64,000 nucleotides of DNA from Pseudomonas sp. DY-1. Lineage in GTDB: Bacteria; Pseudomonadota; Gammaproteobacteria; Pseudomonadales; Pseudomonadaceae. The position numbers and the translations under genes are program-made. Under the pieces are notes generated by a model. The model was not told the origin of the DNA. It saw nothing but the letters and a program-made list of their open reading frames with translations, and ran no database searches. The DNA is taken from NCBI RefSeq assembly GCF_003626975.1, contig NZ_CP032616.1:2294001-2358000 (forward strand), read 5' to 3'. Of the stretch, positions 34,774 to 43,997 are shown piece by piece. Position 1 is the first letter of the stretch. Every line of letters starts with the position of its first letter.

Positions 34774-36377
34774 GGCCGATTCTGTTGAAAAAGTAGCTGC
34801 CGCCCCATGCCGCCGGCAAAATCACGCGCTCAGTGAGCGTGGGGGCAGGCAGCATGATGGGACAGTTACCGGGAGGACAGCAGCGCCTGTTCTACTCGTT
34901 CAACTTGGAAGAGCACCTCCCGCCCCAACACCTCCTGCGCAGCATCGACCAGTGCCTGGATCTCAGTGACCTGCGCCCACCTGGCGGATTTCTACAGCCC
35001 CATTGGGCGACCGTCGATTGATCCGGAGTTGATGGTGCGCATGCTGGTGGTCGACTACTGCTACGGCATCCGTTCCGAGCGCCGGCTATGCGAAGAGGTG
35101 CATCTGAACCTGGCCTACCGCTGGTTCTGCCGGCTGGGCCTGGAGGACGAAGTGCCCAATCACTCGACCTTCTCGAAGAATCGTCACGGCCGCTTCCGTG
35201 ACAGCGGCCTGTTCCGCTGGTTGTTCAATGGGGTGCTCCGGCGCTGAATGGCCGCTGGGCTGGTCAAAGGTGAAGGCTTCGCCGTCGACGCCAGCATCAT
35301 CAAGGCGGATGCCAGCCGGCAACGCGGGGTGCCGGGCGATGAGATCGATTGGCGCGATTCGGCGCTCAGCACCCGCGCCGTGCGCGAGTACCTCGAAGCC
35401 CTCGATGAGGATGCGCTGGCCGAGGCCCTGCCCAAGAAGATTTCGCTCACCGATCCGCAGGCGCGGTGGACCGCCGCGCCAGGCGGCCCAGCCTTCTTTG
35501 CCTACGCCACCCTCGACACCGCGCACGGCGTGATCCTGGATGTGGAAGCCACGCCGGCGCATCGGACCGCCGAAGTCGAGTCGACCAGGACGATGGTGGA
35601 GCGCGTCGAAGCGCAGTTCGACCTCACGCCGGAACGGCTCATCGGTGATACCGCCTATGGCACTGTCCCGATGCTGGCCTGGATGGTCGAAGAGAAGGAC
35701 ATCAAGCCGCATGTGCCGGTGTGGGACAAGACCGAGCGCAAGGACGACAGCCTCTCCAGCAATGACTTTCACTGGAATCAGGAGGCCAATGAATACCGCT
35801 GCCCAACCGGCAAACCGCTACGCAGTGAATGGCGCACCTTCACCCAACAGAGATCGCGGGTGACCAAGGCCAACACCATCATCTACCACTCCAGCCGAGC
35901 CGACTGCGCCACCTGCCCACTGAAAGCCAAGTGCTGTCCCAATACGCTGATCCGCAAGGTCGTGCGCAGCATCCATGAAGCTGCCCGCGACGTAGCGCGA
36001 CGCATCGCCAAGACGCCGGAATAACTCCGCTCCCGCTGCGAGCGCAAGAAGGTGGAGATGCTCTTTGCCCACCTCAAACGGATCATGAAACTCGACCACA
36101 TACGGCTGCGTGGCCTGACGGGTGCGACTGACGAGTTCACCTTGGCCGCGACGGTGCAAAACCTGCGACGCATGGCAAAGCTTTTGCCTCAAGGGCCACT
36201 GCTCACGGGATAGGTACGCCTACTGCGAGCAGAAACCCTCGAATTAACCCGCAAACCTGAGCCCGGTGGCTCAGTGAAACGCCGAAAGGCAACTTGGAGT
36301 GGCTGGTAGCCACTTCGAACGCTGGCACACCTCGCCGGCTGGCTGCCGCAGAACCGCCTTTTTCAACAGAATCGGCC
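34774..36377 (+). mobile_element. Decayed IS1182-family insertion sequence
   Basis: The element is bounded by a perfect 20-bp inverted repeat, GGCCGATTCTGTTGAAAAAG at 34774-34793 and its complement at 36358-36377. The length of about 1.6 kb and the transposase fit the IS1182 family. The transposase is broken by one frameshift and two stop codons, so the copy cannot move by itself. The exact ends may extend a few bases, because flanks on both sides resemble those of the miniature at 38317-38502. Confidence 0.8.
34854..36213 (+). pseudogene. IS1182-family transposase, inactivated
   Basis: The reading frame begins MMGQLPGGQQRLFYSFNLEEHL. It shifts at a C run (34976-34978, one extra C) into LADFYSPIGRPSIDPELMVRMLV, meets TGA at 35245-35247, continues MAAGLVKGEGFAVDASIIKAD through ERLIGDTAYGTVPMLAW, meets TAA at 36022-36024, and ends ERKKVEMLFAHLKRIMKL to 36213. 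Each lesion is a single-base event, and the DDE-type domain is otherwise preserved (DASIIKAD, GDTAYG, and Glu in KKVEMLFAHLKR). Confidence 0.88.
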
Positions 36378-36654
36378 GGGAGCTGCCTCTCAGCAGCGGA
36401 AGCAATTGCCCCTCAGCAGCCTCATTGTCGCGGTCTGCCCCCGACTGTTTGGGGAGGCCTAGCCTTCACGTCATCGAGAGACCTATCAGCCTGAAGGACT
36501 TTAGGCTGAGCGACTAGTCTTACTGATTGAACTTCAGATTGGCATCCGCCTCGCGTGCTCAGCGTAGGCGTTGAGGGAAATCCCTCATTGTCTGGCGGTG
36601 TTGCACCTTTCTAGCATTGCTCTCGGTAATCGACCCGATCGACGGAGAAGAATC

Positions 36655-37533
36655 ATGACTACCGTACCGACTGACGACAAGCGCCCGACCCCTGACCCGG
36701 CCGAGGACAATGCTTTTTTCCCTTCGCCGTACTCTCTCAGCCAGTTCACGTCATCCAAATCCGACCTCAGTGGAGCCGACTATCCGACCCCCTATCGCGG
36801 AGGGCGTTGGAAGGTCTTGATGATCGGGGCCGATGAGCGCTATTTGCTGACGGACAACGGCACCCAGTTTTCGACGGGAAACCACCCCGTAGAGACATTG
36901 CTGCCCATGTACCATATGGATAAAGCCGGGTTTGCCTTCGACATCGCGACCCTGTCCGGAAACCCGGTCAAATTCGAGTTCTGGGCCATGCCCTCCGAAG
37001 ACGCCGAGGTGAAAGGGCAGTACGCCAAGTATCGCGACCAGTTCAAGACCCCGCTCAAACTGGCTGATGTGATCGAGCAGAAGCTGGGCGAAGACTCCGA
37101 CTATATCGGCGTGTTCATTCCTGGCGGACACGGGGCCTTGATCGGTCTGCCCAGGAGCGAAGATGTGAAAAAGGTCCTTCAATGGGCTTCGGCAAACGAC
37201 AAGTTCGTGATCTCCCTTTGTCATGGCCCTGCGGCTCTGCTCGCAGCAGGCATCGGTGAAAGCCGGGACACCTGCATCTACAACGGCTACAAGATCTGCG
37301 CGTTTCCCGATGATCTGGACGCGAAGACCCCTGACATCGGTTACATGCCCGGCCATCTGACTTGGAAATTCGGGGAGGAACTGAAGGCGCTGGGTCTTGA
37401 GATCATCAACCAGGACATCTCGGGTGCAACCCACCAGGACCGGAAGCTGCTCACCGGCGACAGCCCGCTCGCGGGCAACGCTCTGGGTAAGCTGGCGGCC
37501 GCCGCGTTGCTGAAAGAGGTCGCAGCGGGGTGA
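36655..37533 (+). CDS. hchA: Hsp31-type glyoxalase III / protein deglycase
   Basis: This 292-residue DJ-1/PfpI-superfamily protein has the catalytic Cys in [13 protein letters not shown] (nucleophile elbow), the Glu/Gly segment [14 protein letters not shown], and the long N-terminal extension characteristic of Hsp31/HchA ([18 protein letters not shown]). It converts methylglyoxal to lactate without glutathione and has chaperone activity. GGAGAAG precedes the ATG at 36655. The downstream LuxR gene overlaps its stop by 4 bases, so the pair is co-transcribed. Confidence 0.9.
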   Translation: MTTVPTDDKRPTPDPAEDNAFFPSPYSLSQFTSSKSDLSGADYPTPYRGGRWKVLMIGADERYLLTDNGTQFSTGNHPVETLLPMYHMDKAGFAFDIATLSGNPVKFEFWAMPSEDAEVKGQYAKYRDQFKTPLKLADVIEQKLGEDSDYIGVFIPGGHGALIGLPRSEDVKKVLQWASANDKFVISLCHGPAALLAAGIGESRDTCIYNGYKICAFPDDLDAKTPDIGYMPGHLTWKFGEELKALGLEIINQDISGATHQDRKLLTGDSPLAGNALGKLAAAALLKEVAAG

Positions 37534-38249
37534 CTCAGGACATGGCCGAGGCGGCATTTCGAGCCGCCCTTGCGATCGAGAGTGCTCAAACGCTTTCGGT
37601 GATCCAGGAGTCAGTCCGCGCCTCTGCCATGCCGTTTGGTTACGACCGCTTCGTCCTGTTTTCCGCTACATCGGCACGAGACGAAGTGGTCGAACGCATC
37701 TACTGGGTCGAGGGTAACTGGTTCGATGACCAGGCTACGGTCGACGCACAGACCTATGTCCGGCGTTGTCCGGTAACGCGCCATATCCTTGAGGCCCGTG
37801 AGCCCTTTTACTGGAGCAAGGTGAAGGGCAACGGCGGCGAGCTTTACCGGGTGGTTCGCACTCCGGTGGGCCCCGGCATTCATGGGTTGCAAATACCTGT
37901 ATTCGGTCCACTGGGGCTTGAAGGTGCCATGAGCCTTGGCGGAGAGCGGGTGGATGCGACTCATCGAGTTCGCCTAGCGCTGAGCATCGTGGCCACGGCT
38001 GCGTTTTTCTCCGCTCGCCGGTTGCTGGAGTCGCCAGTGGGCGAGGTATACAGAAAACTTTCCGAGCGTGAGCGCGAAGTCCTAGCGTGGATTGCTGCAG
38101 GAAAACGTCAGGCGGATATTGCCGCAACGCTCGGTCTGTCGGAGCGTACGGTGGAAAACCATTTGCGTTCGGCGCGTCGCCGTCTTGGCGTTGCAACAAC
38201 GGCCCAGGCCATCAGCTTTGCCATACGCAACGGTGATCTGGAGGGCTAG
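37530..38249 (+). CDS. LuxR-family regulator with autoinducer-binding-like domain
   Basis: This 239-residue protein starts with GTG overlapping the hchA stop (GTGA), with GAGG 8 bases upstream. An in-frame ATG at 37542 is possible. The N-terminal about 160 residues resemble the acyl-homoserine-lactone-binding domain. The C terminus is a LuxR helix-turn-helix, [44 protein letters not shown]. No luxI-type synthase is in the window, so it is a LuxR solo, perhaps responding to another ligand and acting on hchA. Confidence 0.85.
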   Translation: MTQDMAEAAFRAALAIESAQTLSVIQESVRASAMPFGYDRFVLFSATSARDEVVERIYWVEGNWFDDQATVDAQTYVRRCPVTRHILEAREPFYWSKVKGNGGELYRVVRTPVGPGIHGLQIPVFGPLGLEGAMSLGGERVDATHRVRLALSIVATAAFFSARRLLESPVGEVYRKLSEREREVLAWIAAGKRQADIAATLGLSERTVENHLRSARRRLGVATTAQAISFAIRNGDLEG

Positions 38250-38316
38250 GAGGGGCTAGGATGAGCGCGTGTGCGCTGATAACCGGAGCAGCCTGCCTTA
38301 TGCCATGTCCGCTTTT

Positions 38317-38502
38317 GGCCAATTCTGTTGGAAAAGTCCAACCTTAATTTTTGCCCGAGAAAGTAGGCTCCTTACGTTGAAATCTGAGCCAAATTCCGGC
38401 ACTGAACTGCCCCAGTTTTTGCGTAGCGACACGTCAATCGTGCGATTTTCGGCTTTGCGTGAGCGAGCCTGGACGACACCCACTTTTTCAACAGAATCGG
38501 CC
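38317..38502. mobile_element. MITE-like miniature element with IS1182-type ends
   Basis: The left end GGCCAATTCTGTTGGAAAAG (38317-38336) and the inverted right end (38483-38502, identical to the right end of the decayed IS) enclose only about 146 bases and no gene. The flank GTCCGCTT lies before both this element and the IS, and GGCCGGTAGCTG after it resembles GGCCGGGAGCTG after the IS. This points to an internally deleted or non-autonomous relative, or to repeated use of one ancestral target sequence. Confidence 0.6.
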
Positions 38503-38671
38503 GGTAGCTGACATTCGGGACTGGCAGCTTTCGGCTGTGGATTCAATTGGTCGACGCAAAGCCCCGCTGAATGCTTTAGCCAATCCGTTGCATCCATCGG
38601 TGGAATCCGCAATTGGCTGGCTGCCAGTCGAACGCAACTCAGCAATGTCACGGCCAAGCCCCGGCCTCGAG

Positions 38672-38709
38672 GCGACACAGGCTGATCACACCCGATCAGC
38701 CTGTGTCGC
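38672..38709 (-). terminator. Long stem-loop beyond the RND fragment
   Basis: A perfect 16-bp stem (38672-38687 with 38694-38709) has a 6-base loop and no clear T run. It lies about 35 bases past the stop of the RND permease fragment and was probably that operon's terminator. Confidence 0.6.
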
Positions 38710-38742
38710 GGAGGTTGAGGCGTAATGCCGCCGCGCCGTCAC

Positions 38743-39078
38743 TCAGGAATTGAGCGCGGCATCGGCCGTCATCTGCTGGTCACCGGCACCCGCATGGCGG
38801 CGCACTTTGAACCAGGCGGCATACAGCGCTGGGACAAAGAAGATTGTCAGCAATGTCGCCACGGTGAGGCCGCCCATGATCGCAATCGCCATCGGCCCCC
38901 AGAACACGCTGCGCGTCAGCGGGATCATTGCCAGCACGGTAGCCAGCGCCGTCAGCATCACCGGGCGGGCCCGGCAGATGGCAGCATCCAGCACCGCATT
39001 CCACGGGTCACGGCCCTGCGAAATCTCGATCTGCACCTGGTCGATCAGAATCACCGAGTTACGCATGATCATCCCCCC
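38743..39078 (-). pseudogene. RND efflux permease, C-terminal fragment
   Basis: About 110 residues remain of the last three membrane helices of an RND inner-membrane pump: GGMIMRNSVILIDQVQIEIS, ICRARPVMLTALATVLAMIPL, SVFWGPMAIAIMGGL and FVPALYAAWFKVRR, ending in the true C terminus. Everything upstream (about 900 residues) is missing. The upstream edge near 39078 abuts a transposase fragment on the other strand. It is a remnant of a multidrug efflux gene. Confidence 0.85.
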
Positions 39079-39084
39079 AGGGCG

Positions 39085-39429
39085 ATTCACTTACCTCCCG
39101 GCGATCGGGCCTATGCCGAACGCTGGAAAGCCATCAAGTTCGCCTTCCCCAAACGCCTGACCAACGCCGAACCTCGCACCGATACCCAACAAAAGCGTGG
39201 GGAACGCGGCATCTGGCAGCGGCGCTATTGGGAACACCTGATCCGCGACGACCTCAATGACCAACGGCACTTCGATTGCATCCACTTCAACCCGGTGAAG
39301 CATGGCCATGTGCGGCATGCGCAGGAATGGCCGTTTTCGAGTTTCGATCGCGCGGTGAAAGACGGGATTTATCCGGCGGATTGGGCAGGGCATGAATCGG
39401 ACGCCGAGGGCGGGCGTTGGAGGGAGTGA
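39085..39429 (+). pseudogene. REP-associated tyrosine transposase (RAYT), C-terminal fragment
   Basis: The preserved segment AIHLPPGDRAYAERWKAIKF, then ERGIWQRRYWEHLIRDDL, HFDCIHFNPVKHGHV and EWPFSSFDRAVKDGIYPADW is the C-terminal two thirds of a Y1 (IS200-like) RAYT. The N-terminal HUH histidines are missing, cut off where the RND fragment begins. A REP hairpin follows directly downstream. Confidence 0.85.
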
Positions 39430-39431
39430 AC

Positions 39432-39482
39432 GGGTGGATGAAGCCCGGCGCATTGGTGGATGAAAAGAGCGTCATCCACCCT
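39432..39482. repeat. REP element next to the RAYT remnant
   Basis: A perfect 9-bp hairpin (GGTGGATGA at 39455-39463 with TCATCCACC at 39472-39480) lies downstream of the RAYT fragment. It is preceded by GGGTGGATGA at 39432, a second half in direct orientation. This is the usual RAYT-REP association. Confidence 0.75.
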
Positions 39483-39685
39483 TGCAGGGTCACACTTCTC
39501 CAACTCCACTCAGCCAAATCCCACACCCCAACTGCATTGCCGCTTCCCCACCCTGCCCATAGCCTCTGTCCCCGGCGCCTAAGAAACGCTTACTCACACA
39601 GCGGACCAACCGCTCCCGAAAGCTCAGCGGCTTTTTTGTGCTCGCGGCATACTCGCACCCGCACAAAACCTCTGCTCTGTCGGGA

Positions 39686-39750
39686 GTGGGCTAATACAAG
39701 ACCCGTAAGGGGAATACGCCCGGCCTCTGTGTGGGTTTCTTAACTCCCGA
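39686..39750 (+). ncRNA. C4-type antisense RNA
   Basis: A phage-type C4 RNA controls antirepressor genes by pairing with the leader of the message downstream. Here GGGC/GCCC (39688-39691 with 39718-39721) and an inner CCC/GGG stem make the first hairpin. Two exposed segments, CCTCTGTGTG (39724-39733) and TTTCTTAA (39736-39743), are perfect complements of CACACAGAGG (39776-39785) and TTAAGAAA (39762-39769) just before the BRO gene. This is the a'/b' with a/b layout of P1/P7 C4. Boundaries are approximate. Confidence 0.75.
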
Positions 39751-39761
39751 CGCCAACAGCC

Positions 39762-39785
39762 TTAAGAAAGCTGCTCACACAGAGG
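39762..39785 (+). promoter_or_regulatory. C4 target region in the BRO-gene leader
   Basis: The a and b targets TTAAGAAA and CACACAGAGG end in the AGAGG ribosome-binding site. Pairing with C4 would bury it. AGAGG lies 8 bases before the ATG at 39794 and only 2 before the ATG at 39788, which favours 39794 as the original start. Confidence 0.7.
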
Positions 39786-39793
39786 TAATGGAT

Positions 39794-40277
39794 ATGCCCG
39801 AGTTTCCCGAGTTTCCCCAGTTTCACCCCGCCCCTCCCCCGGACGCCGAAGTCCTCCTGCCCGCCACCTTCATCCGTCACAAGCGCCAGCTACGAGCCGT
39901 GCTGCTGGATGAAGAACCCTGGTTTTCCGCTAGCGATCTGGCCCGACTGATCAACCACGCGCCGTTGCCCGAGCGGGTGTCTCGCAACCTGGATGAAGAT
40001 CAATTGCAGCGCGTCTGGATGCGCAACAGCCATGGCGACTTCGAGCAGGAGTTGCTGGTCAGCGAGTCCGGCGTGTACACCGTGCTGATCCTCTACTACC
40101 ACCGGGAAGAATCGCTGCATCCGCCAATGGCTCACCCGCGAGGTGATTCCTCGCCTGCGGGAAGAGGAACGCTTCCACGCCCAGCGACCCTATCGCGAAG
40201 TGATCCAGGGGCAGGAGCGGACTGCTCGCAGAGACCGGAGATGCCTGCCGGAACAACGGCACTCCATCACTCTTTGA
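39794..40277 (+). pseudogene. BRO-N domain antirepressor-like gene, frameshifted (copy 1)
   Basis: The peptide MPEFPEFPQFHPAPPPDAEV is followed by a BRO-N-like domain: FIRHKRQLRAVLLDEEPWF, DLARLINHAPLPERVSRNL, MRNSHGDFEQELLVSESGVYTVLI. At about 40095-40115 one extra base breaks the frame. The continuation QWLTREVIPRLREEERFHAQRPYREVIQ is in another frame and stops at 40277. Comparison with copy 2 (48439-48881), which is intact at this point, shows the lesion. Such proteins in phages act as antirepressors. The preserved C4 RNA suggests prophage ancestry. Confidence 0.8.
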
Positions 40278-40381
40278 CTACCTGCCCACCAGTTCCGAAA
40301 CAGACCACACTTTCCGCTAATCGAAGCGACTGGCGAGGCATTCAATCGGCGTCGCCCCCCTAATGCGACGCCAAGAACTCC

Positions 40382-41614
40382 TCAGGCGGATGGATCCATG
40401 ACCTCAGCATGCCTGGGCAGGCCGATGGAAATCAGGGCAGCCAGCAGCACAAAGGCTGTAGATACCCACAGACAGGCCTCCAGCCCATAGGCCTGGAAGA
40501 TCCAGCCGGAAAGCAGCGTGCCCAGCAAACGACCGAGGGCGTTGGACATGTAGTAGAAGCCCACGTCCAGCGACACACCATCCTCCTTGGCGTAGGAGAC
40601 GATCAGATAGCTGTGCAGCGAGGAGTTCACCGCGAACAGCACCCCAAACAGCATCAGGCCGCCAAGCAGCACCGGCTGCGCTGACCAGCCTGCCGAAAGG
40701 CCGATGGCGATGGCTGCCGGCATCGCTGCCAGCATGCTGGCCCAGACAAAGGCAGCGCGGCCATCCGGCACGTGACCATGCTGCTTGCCAGTGATCGCCG
40801 GGGCGAGGGACTGGACGATGCCATAGCCGATGATCCAGGCGGCAAGGAAGCCACCGACCAGCCAGAAGTCCCAGCCGAATACCGTACTCAGGTAGACCGG
40901 CAGTGCCACCACGAACCAGACATCGCGGGCACCGAACAGGAACAGCCGCGCGGCCGAGAGAATGTTGATCGCCCGGCTCTTGGAGAGGATGTCGCGAAAC
41001 TTCGGCTTGGCCTTGGCCTTGCCCAGGTCCCTTTTCAGCATGACCAGGCTACCGAGCCAGATCAGCGCCAGCACCGTCGCCATGGCCAGTACCGCCCCCG
41101 CGAACCCCAACAGGGCCAACAGCGCCCCGCCAAGGAAGAACCCCACGCCCTTCAGGGCATTCTTCGAGCCGGTGAGGATCGCCACCCACCTGTACAACGT
41201 GCCCTGCTGGCTGTCCGGCACCAGGAGCCTGATCGTGCTCTTGGCGCTCATCTTGTTGAGGTCCTTGGCAATACCCGACAACGCCTGGGCGCCCATCACC
41301 CATGGGATGGTGAGCCAGGCCGGCGGCACCGCGAGCATCAGCAGCGCGATGACCTGCATGCCGAGGCCGATGTTCATGGTGCGGTTAAGGCCCAGGCGGG
41401 CACCCAGGTAGCCACCCACCAGGTTGGTGATGACGCCGAAGATCTCGTAGAACAAGAACAGCGCGGCGATCTGGAGTGGCGTGTAGCCCAGCGTGTGGAA
41501 GTGCAGCACCACCAACATGCGCAGCGCGCCATCGGTGAGGGTGAATGCCCAGTAGTTGCCGGTCACCAGCAGGTACTGGCGGACTTCAGTGGAGAGGCCT
41601 GACAGCACCTTCAT
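40382..41614 (-). CDS. arsJ: Organoarsenical efflux MFS transporter
   Basis: This 410-residue major-facilitator protein has about 12 membrane spans. It matches ArsJ: LSGLSTEVRQYLLVTGNYWAFTLTDGALRMLVVLHFHTLGYTPLQIA, GIAKDLNKMSAKSTIR, SKNALKGVGFFLGGALL and DVGFYYMSNALGRLLG. ArsJ exports 1-arseno-3-phosphoglycerate, made by the GAPDH encoded just upstream, giving arsenate resistance without reduction. The ATG at 41614 is taken rather than an in-frame codon at 41710 that would overlap the GAPDH gene. It is the last gene of arsR-arsH-gapdh-arsJ. Confidence 0.93.
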   Translation of the reverse strand: MKVLSGLSTEVRQYLLVTGNYWAFTLTDGALRMLVVLHFHTLGYTPLQIAALFLFYEIFGVITNLVGGYLGARLGLNRTMNIGLGMQVIALLMLAVPPAWLTIPWVMGAQALSGIAKDLNKMSAKSTIRLLVPDSQQGTLYRWVAILTGSKNALKGVGFFLGGALLALLGFAGAVLAMATVLALIWLGSLVMLKRDLGKAKAKPKFRDILSKSRAINILSAARLFLFGARDVWFVVALPVYLSTVFGWDFWLVGGFLAAWIIGYGIVQSLAPAITGKQHGHVPDGRAAFVWASMLAAMPAAIAIGLSAGWSAQPVLLGGLMLFGVLFAVNSSLHSYLIVSYAKEDGVSLDVGFYYMSNALGRLLGTLLSGWIFQAYGLEACLWVSTAFVLLAALISIGLPRHAEVMDPSA

Positions 41615-41633
41615 GATCGCCGTTTGCTCCCTC

Positions 41634-42638
41634 TTAACCTGCCAGACCAACCAACTTCGCCAGTTCAACGGCCCGGTTGGCGTAGCCCCATTCGTTGTCA
41701 TACCAGGCATAGAGCTTCACCTGGGTGCCGTTGACCACCATGGTCGATAGCGCGTCGATGATCGAGGAACGCGGGTCGGTGCGGTAATCGATGGACACCA
41801 GCGGACGTTCCTCGTAGCCGAGGATGCCCTTCAGCTCATACTCGGCAGCCGCCTTGAGCAGTTGGTTGACCTCCTCCACCGAAGTCGCTCGCTCCACTTC
41901 GAATACACAATCGGTCAAGGATGCGTTGGCCAGCGGTACACGTACTGCGTGACCATTCAGGCGACCACGCAGCTCGGGGAAGATTTCAGCGATGGCGGTG
42001 GCCGAACCCGTCGTGGTGGGGATCAGGCTCATCCCCGAAGCACGGGCGCGGCGCAGATCCTTGTGTGGCTGGTCGAGAATGCTCTGGGTGTTGGTCAGAT
42101 CGTGGATGGTGGTGATCGAGCCGTGACGGATACCGAGGTTCCCGTGGATCACCTTGACCACCGGGGCCAGGCAGTTGGTGGTGCAGGACGCGGCGGTGAC
42201 GATGCGATGCTGCGCCGGGTCGAACAGATGCTGGTTGACACCCATGACCACATTCAGCGCGCCTTGCTCCTTCACCGGCGCGCACACTACTACGCGCTTC
42301 ACGCCCTGATCCAGGTAAGCCTGGAGCACTGCGACGGTCTTCATCTTGCCACTGGCCTCGATCACCAGATCGCAGTCGGACCAATCGGTGTCGGAGATGG
42401 CCTTGTTGGCAGTGACCTGGATGCGCTTGCCGTCGATCATCACACCGTCGCCCTCGGCGCTGGCTTCGCGCTGCCAGCGACCATGTACCGAGTCGAAGTT
42501 GATCAAATGGGCATGGGTGGCGGCGTCGCCCGCAACGTCATTGATGCGGACGAACTCAAACTCCGGCCAGTCCCATGCCGCCCGCAGCGCCAGGCGACCG
42601 ATACGACCGAAACCGTTGATACCGACTTTGATGCTCAT
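41634..42638 (-). CDS. ArsJ-associated glyceraldehyde-3-phosphate dehydrogenase
   Basis: This 334-residue GAPDH has the NAD motif [13 protein letters not shown], the catalytic Cys in [16 protein letters not shown] and the phosphate-binding segment [25 protein letters not shown]. It lies 19 bases upstream of arsJ and 26 bases downstream of arsH, so it belongs to the arsenic operon rather than to glycolysis. With arsenate in place of phosphate it forms the unstable arseno-phosphoglycerate exported by ArsJ. Confidence 0.93.
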   Translation of the reverse strand: MSIKVGINGFGRIGRLALRAAWDWPEFEFVRINDVAGDAATHAHLINFDSVHGRWQREASAEGDGVMIDGKRIQVTANKAISDTDWSDCDLVIEASGKMKTVAVLQAYLDQGVKRVVVCAPVKEQGALNVVMGVNQHLFDPAQHRIVTAASCTTNCLAPVVKVIHGNLGIRHGSITTIHDLTNTQSILDQPHKDLRRARASGMSLIPTTTGSATAIAEIFPELRGRLNGHAVRVPLANASLTDCVFEVERATSVEEVNQLLKAAAEYELKGILGYEERPLVSIDYRTDPRSSIIDALSTMVVNGTQVKLYAWYDNEWGYANRAVELAKLVGLAG

Positions 42639-42664
42639 GCTCGTGCTCTCGTATGAATGCTGGA

Positions 42665-43381
42665 TCAGATGGAACGTTGGTTGACGCGTTTGGACAGCTC
42701 TTCAGCCGACTCCTTGCGCTCGGAGTAGCGGTCGACCAGGTAGTCCGAGCGCTCACGCAGCAAGAGGGTGAACTTCACCAGCTCCTCCATGACGTCCACC
42801 ACACGGTCGTAGAAAGAGGACGGCTTCATCCTCCCCGCCTCATCGAACTCCAGGTAGGCCTTGGGCACCGAGGACTGGTTGGGGATGGTGAACATGCGCA
42901 TCCAGCGACCCAGCACGCGCAGCTGGTTTACCACGTTGAACGACTGCGAGCCGCCGCAGACCTGCATCACCGCCAGGGTCTTGCCCTGGGTCGGACGCAC
43001 CGCGCCCATGGCCAGAGGAATCCAGTCGATCTGTGCCTTGAACACCGCGCTCATCGAACCGTGGCGCTCTGGCGAGCACCACACCTGCCCCTCCGACCAG
43101 AGCACGAGTTCACGCAACTCCTGCACCTTGGGGTGGCTGTCCGGCACGTCATCGGGCAGCGGCAGCCCGGACGGGTCGAAGATGCGTGTCTCGGCGCCGA
43201 AGTGCTGGAGCAGGCGCGCGGCCTCCTCCGTCAACAGGCGGCTGAAGGAGCGCTCGCGGGTCGATCCGTAGAGCAGCAGGATGCGCGGCTTATGTGTGGC
43301 CGACAGCATGCTGCCCAGCTTGTCCAGGGTCGGCAGGTCAACCAGGTCGGCATCGAGGTTCGGTATGTGGTCGTCGGTCAT
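42665..43381 (-). CDS. arsH: Organoarsenical-oxidising NADPH:FMN oxidoreductase
   Basis: This 238-residue flavodoxin-like protein has the FMN loop [40 protein letters not shown] and [18 protein letters not shown]. These are signatures of ArsH, which oxidises trivalent methyl- and aryl-arsenicals. The ATG at 43381 is 11 bases past the arsR stop, so it is co-transcribed with arsR. Confidence 0.95.
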   Translation of the reverse strand: MTDDHIPNLDADLVDLPTLDKLGSMLSATHKPRILLLYGSTRERSFSRLLTEEAARLLQHFGAETRIFDPSGLPLPDDVPDSHPKVQELRELVLWSEGQVWCSPERHGSMSAVFKAQIDWIPLAMGAVRPTQGKTLAVMQVCGGSQSFNVVNQLRVLGRWMRMFTIPNQSSVPKAYLEFDEAGRMKPSSFYDRVVDVMEELVKFTLLLRERSDYLVDRYSERKESAEELSKRVNQRSI

Positions 43382-43392
43382 GGATCTAATCC

Positions 43393-43749
43393 TCAGCAAC
43401 AAGCAGCAACGCGTTCGGGGCGGTCGCCCATGCCTTCCAGGCGCTCCGAGTCAGGGCTCAGCCATTGCCTGTTGGCGTCCAGCACCGTGGTAAGCACGCG
43501 ATGCACCCAATCGGGCAAATTGGGATGAAGGCGGTAGTACACCCACTGGCCCTGGCGGCGATCCGCCAGCAACCCACAGGTGCGGAGCTGGGCCAGGTGA
43601 CGAGAAATCTTCGGTTGGCTCTCATCCAGGGCACAGGTGAGTTCGCAGACACACAGCTCTTCCTCGCGGGTAATGAGCAGCATCACGCGCACTCGGGTCT
43701 CGTCGGCAAGGCATTTGAAAACGGTGGTCGGGGTCAGATGGTCGGTCAT
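43393..43749 (-). CDS. arsR: ArsR-family arsenic-responsive repressor
   Basis: This 118-residue winged-helix protein has the inducer site [10 protein letters not shown] (Cys-x-Cys plus a nearby Cys, about residues 32-37) in the DNA-binding helix, followed by [32 protein letters not shown]. As(III) binding to these cysteines releases operator DNA. It is the first intact gene of the leftward operon. A repeated TTTTTCGAATAT motif at 43881-43911 upstream is the likely operator. Confidence 0.95.
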   Translation of the reverse strand: MTDHLTPTTVFKCLADETRVRVMLLITREEELCVCELTCALDESQPKISRHLAQLRTCGLLADRRQGQWVYYRLHPNLPDWVHRVLTTVLDANRQWLSPDSERLEGMGDRPERVAACC

Positions 43750-43756
43750 GGCGCTC

Positions 43757-43864
43757 TCAACGTTTGGTTTTCACCAGAACGAACACCTTGATGCGTTCGT
43801 TGATTTCACGGGCGGCGTTAGCGACACAGACGAACAGCACGCGGGTCCTGGATCTCATGGCCAT
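43757..43864 (-). pseudogene. Arsenate reductase (arsC type) remnant
   Basis: The short frame reads MRSRTRVLFVCVANAAR, the N terminus of a low-molecular-weight-phosphatase-type arsenate reductase, up to where the P-loop Arg-Ser should continue. It then passes directly to EINERIKVFVLVKTKR, which resembles the last helix of the same family. About 110 internal codons appear to be deleted. It stands directly upstream of arsR, inside the same transcript. The second half is short, so the match there is tentative. Confidence 0.55.
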
Positions 43865-43872
43865 ACCCTGTT

Positions 43873-43915
43873 CATATATGTTTTTTCGAATATATGATTT
43901 TTCGAATATTCGGTA
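43873..43915 (-). promoter_or_regulatory. Promoter/operator of the arsR operon
   Basis: This AT-rich stretch has TTTTTTCGAATAT (43881-43893) repeated as TTTTTCGAATATT (43898-43910), together with ATATATG and palindromic TTCGAA cores. ArsR sites commonly contain such AT-rich dyads. Confidence 0.6.
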
Positions 43916-43979
43916 AAGGCTTACAGGACGGAATGCGTGGGAGCCATGCGCACTTCTCATGAGCTGTCACAGCTTTACA

Positions 43980-43997
43980 TGTGCATGATTGTGCACA
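43980..43997 (+). promoter_or_regulatory. Operator-like inverted repeat before the second ArsR gene
   Basis: TGTGCA-TGATTG-TGCACA is a perfect 6-6-6 inverted repeat, 13 bases before the ATG at 44010. A related sequence, TGCATCAATAGGTGCATGAG (44369-44388), lies before the arsO-like gene. Both could be bound by the ArsR-type protein encoded here. Confidence 0.55.
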
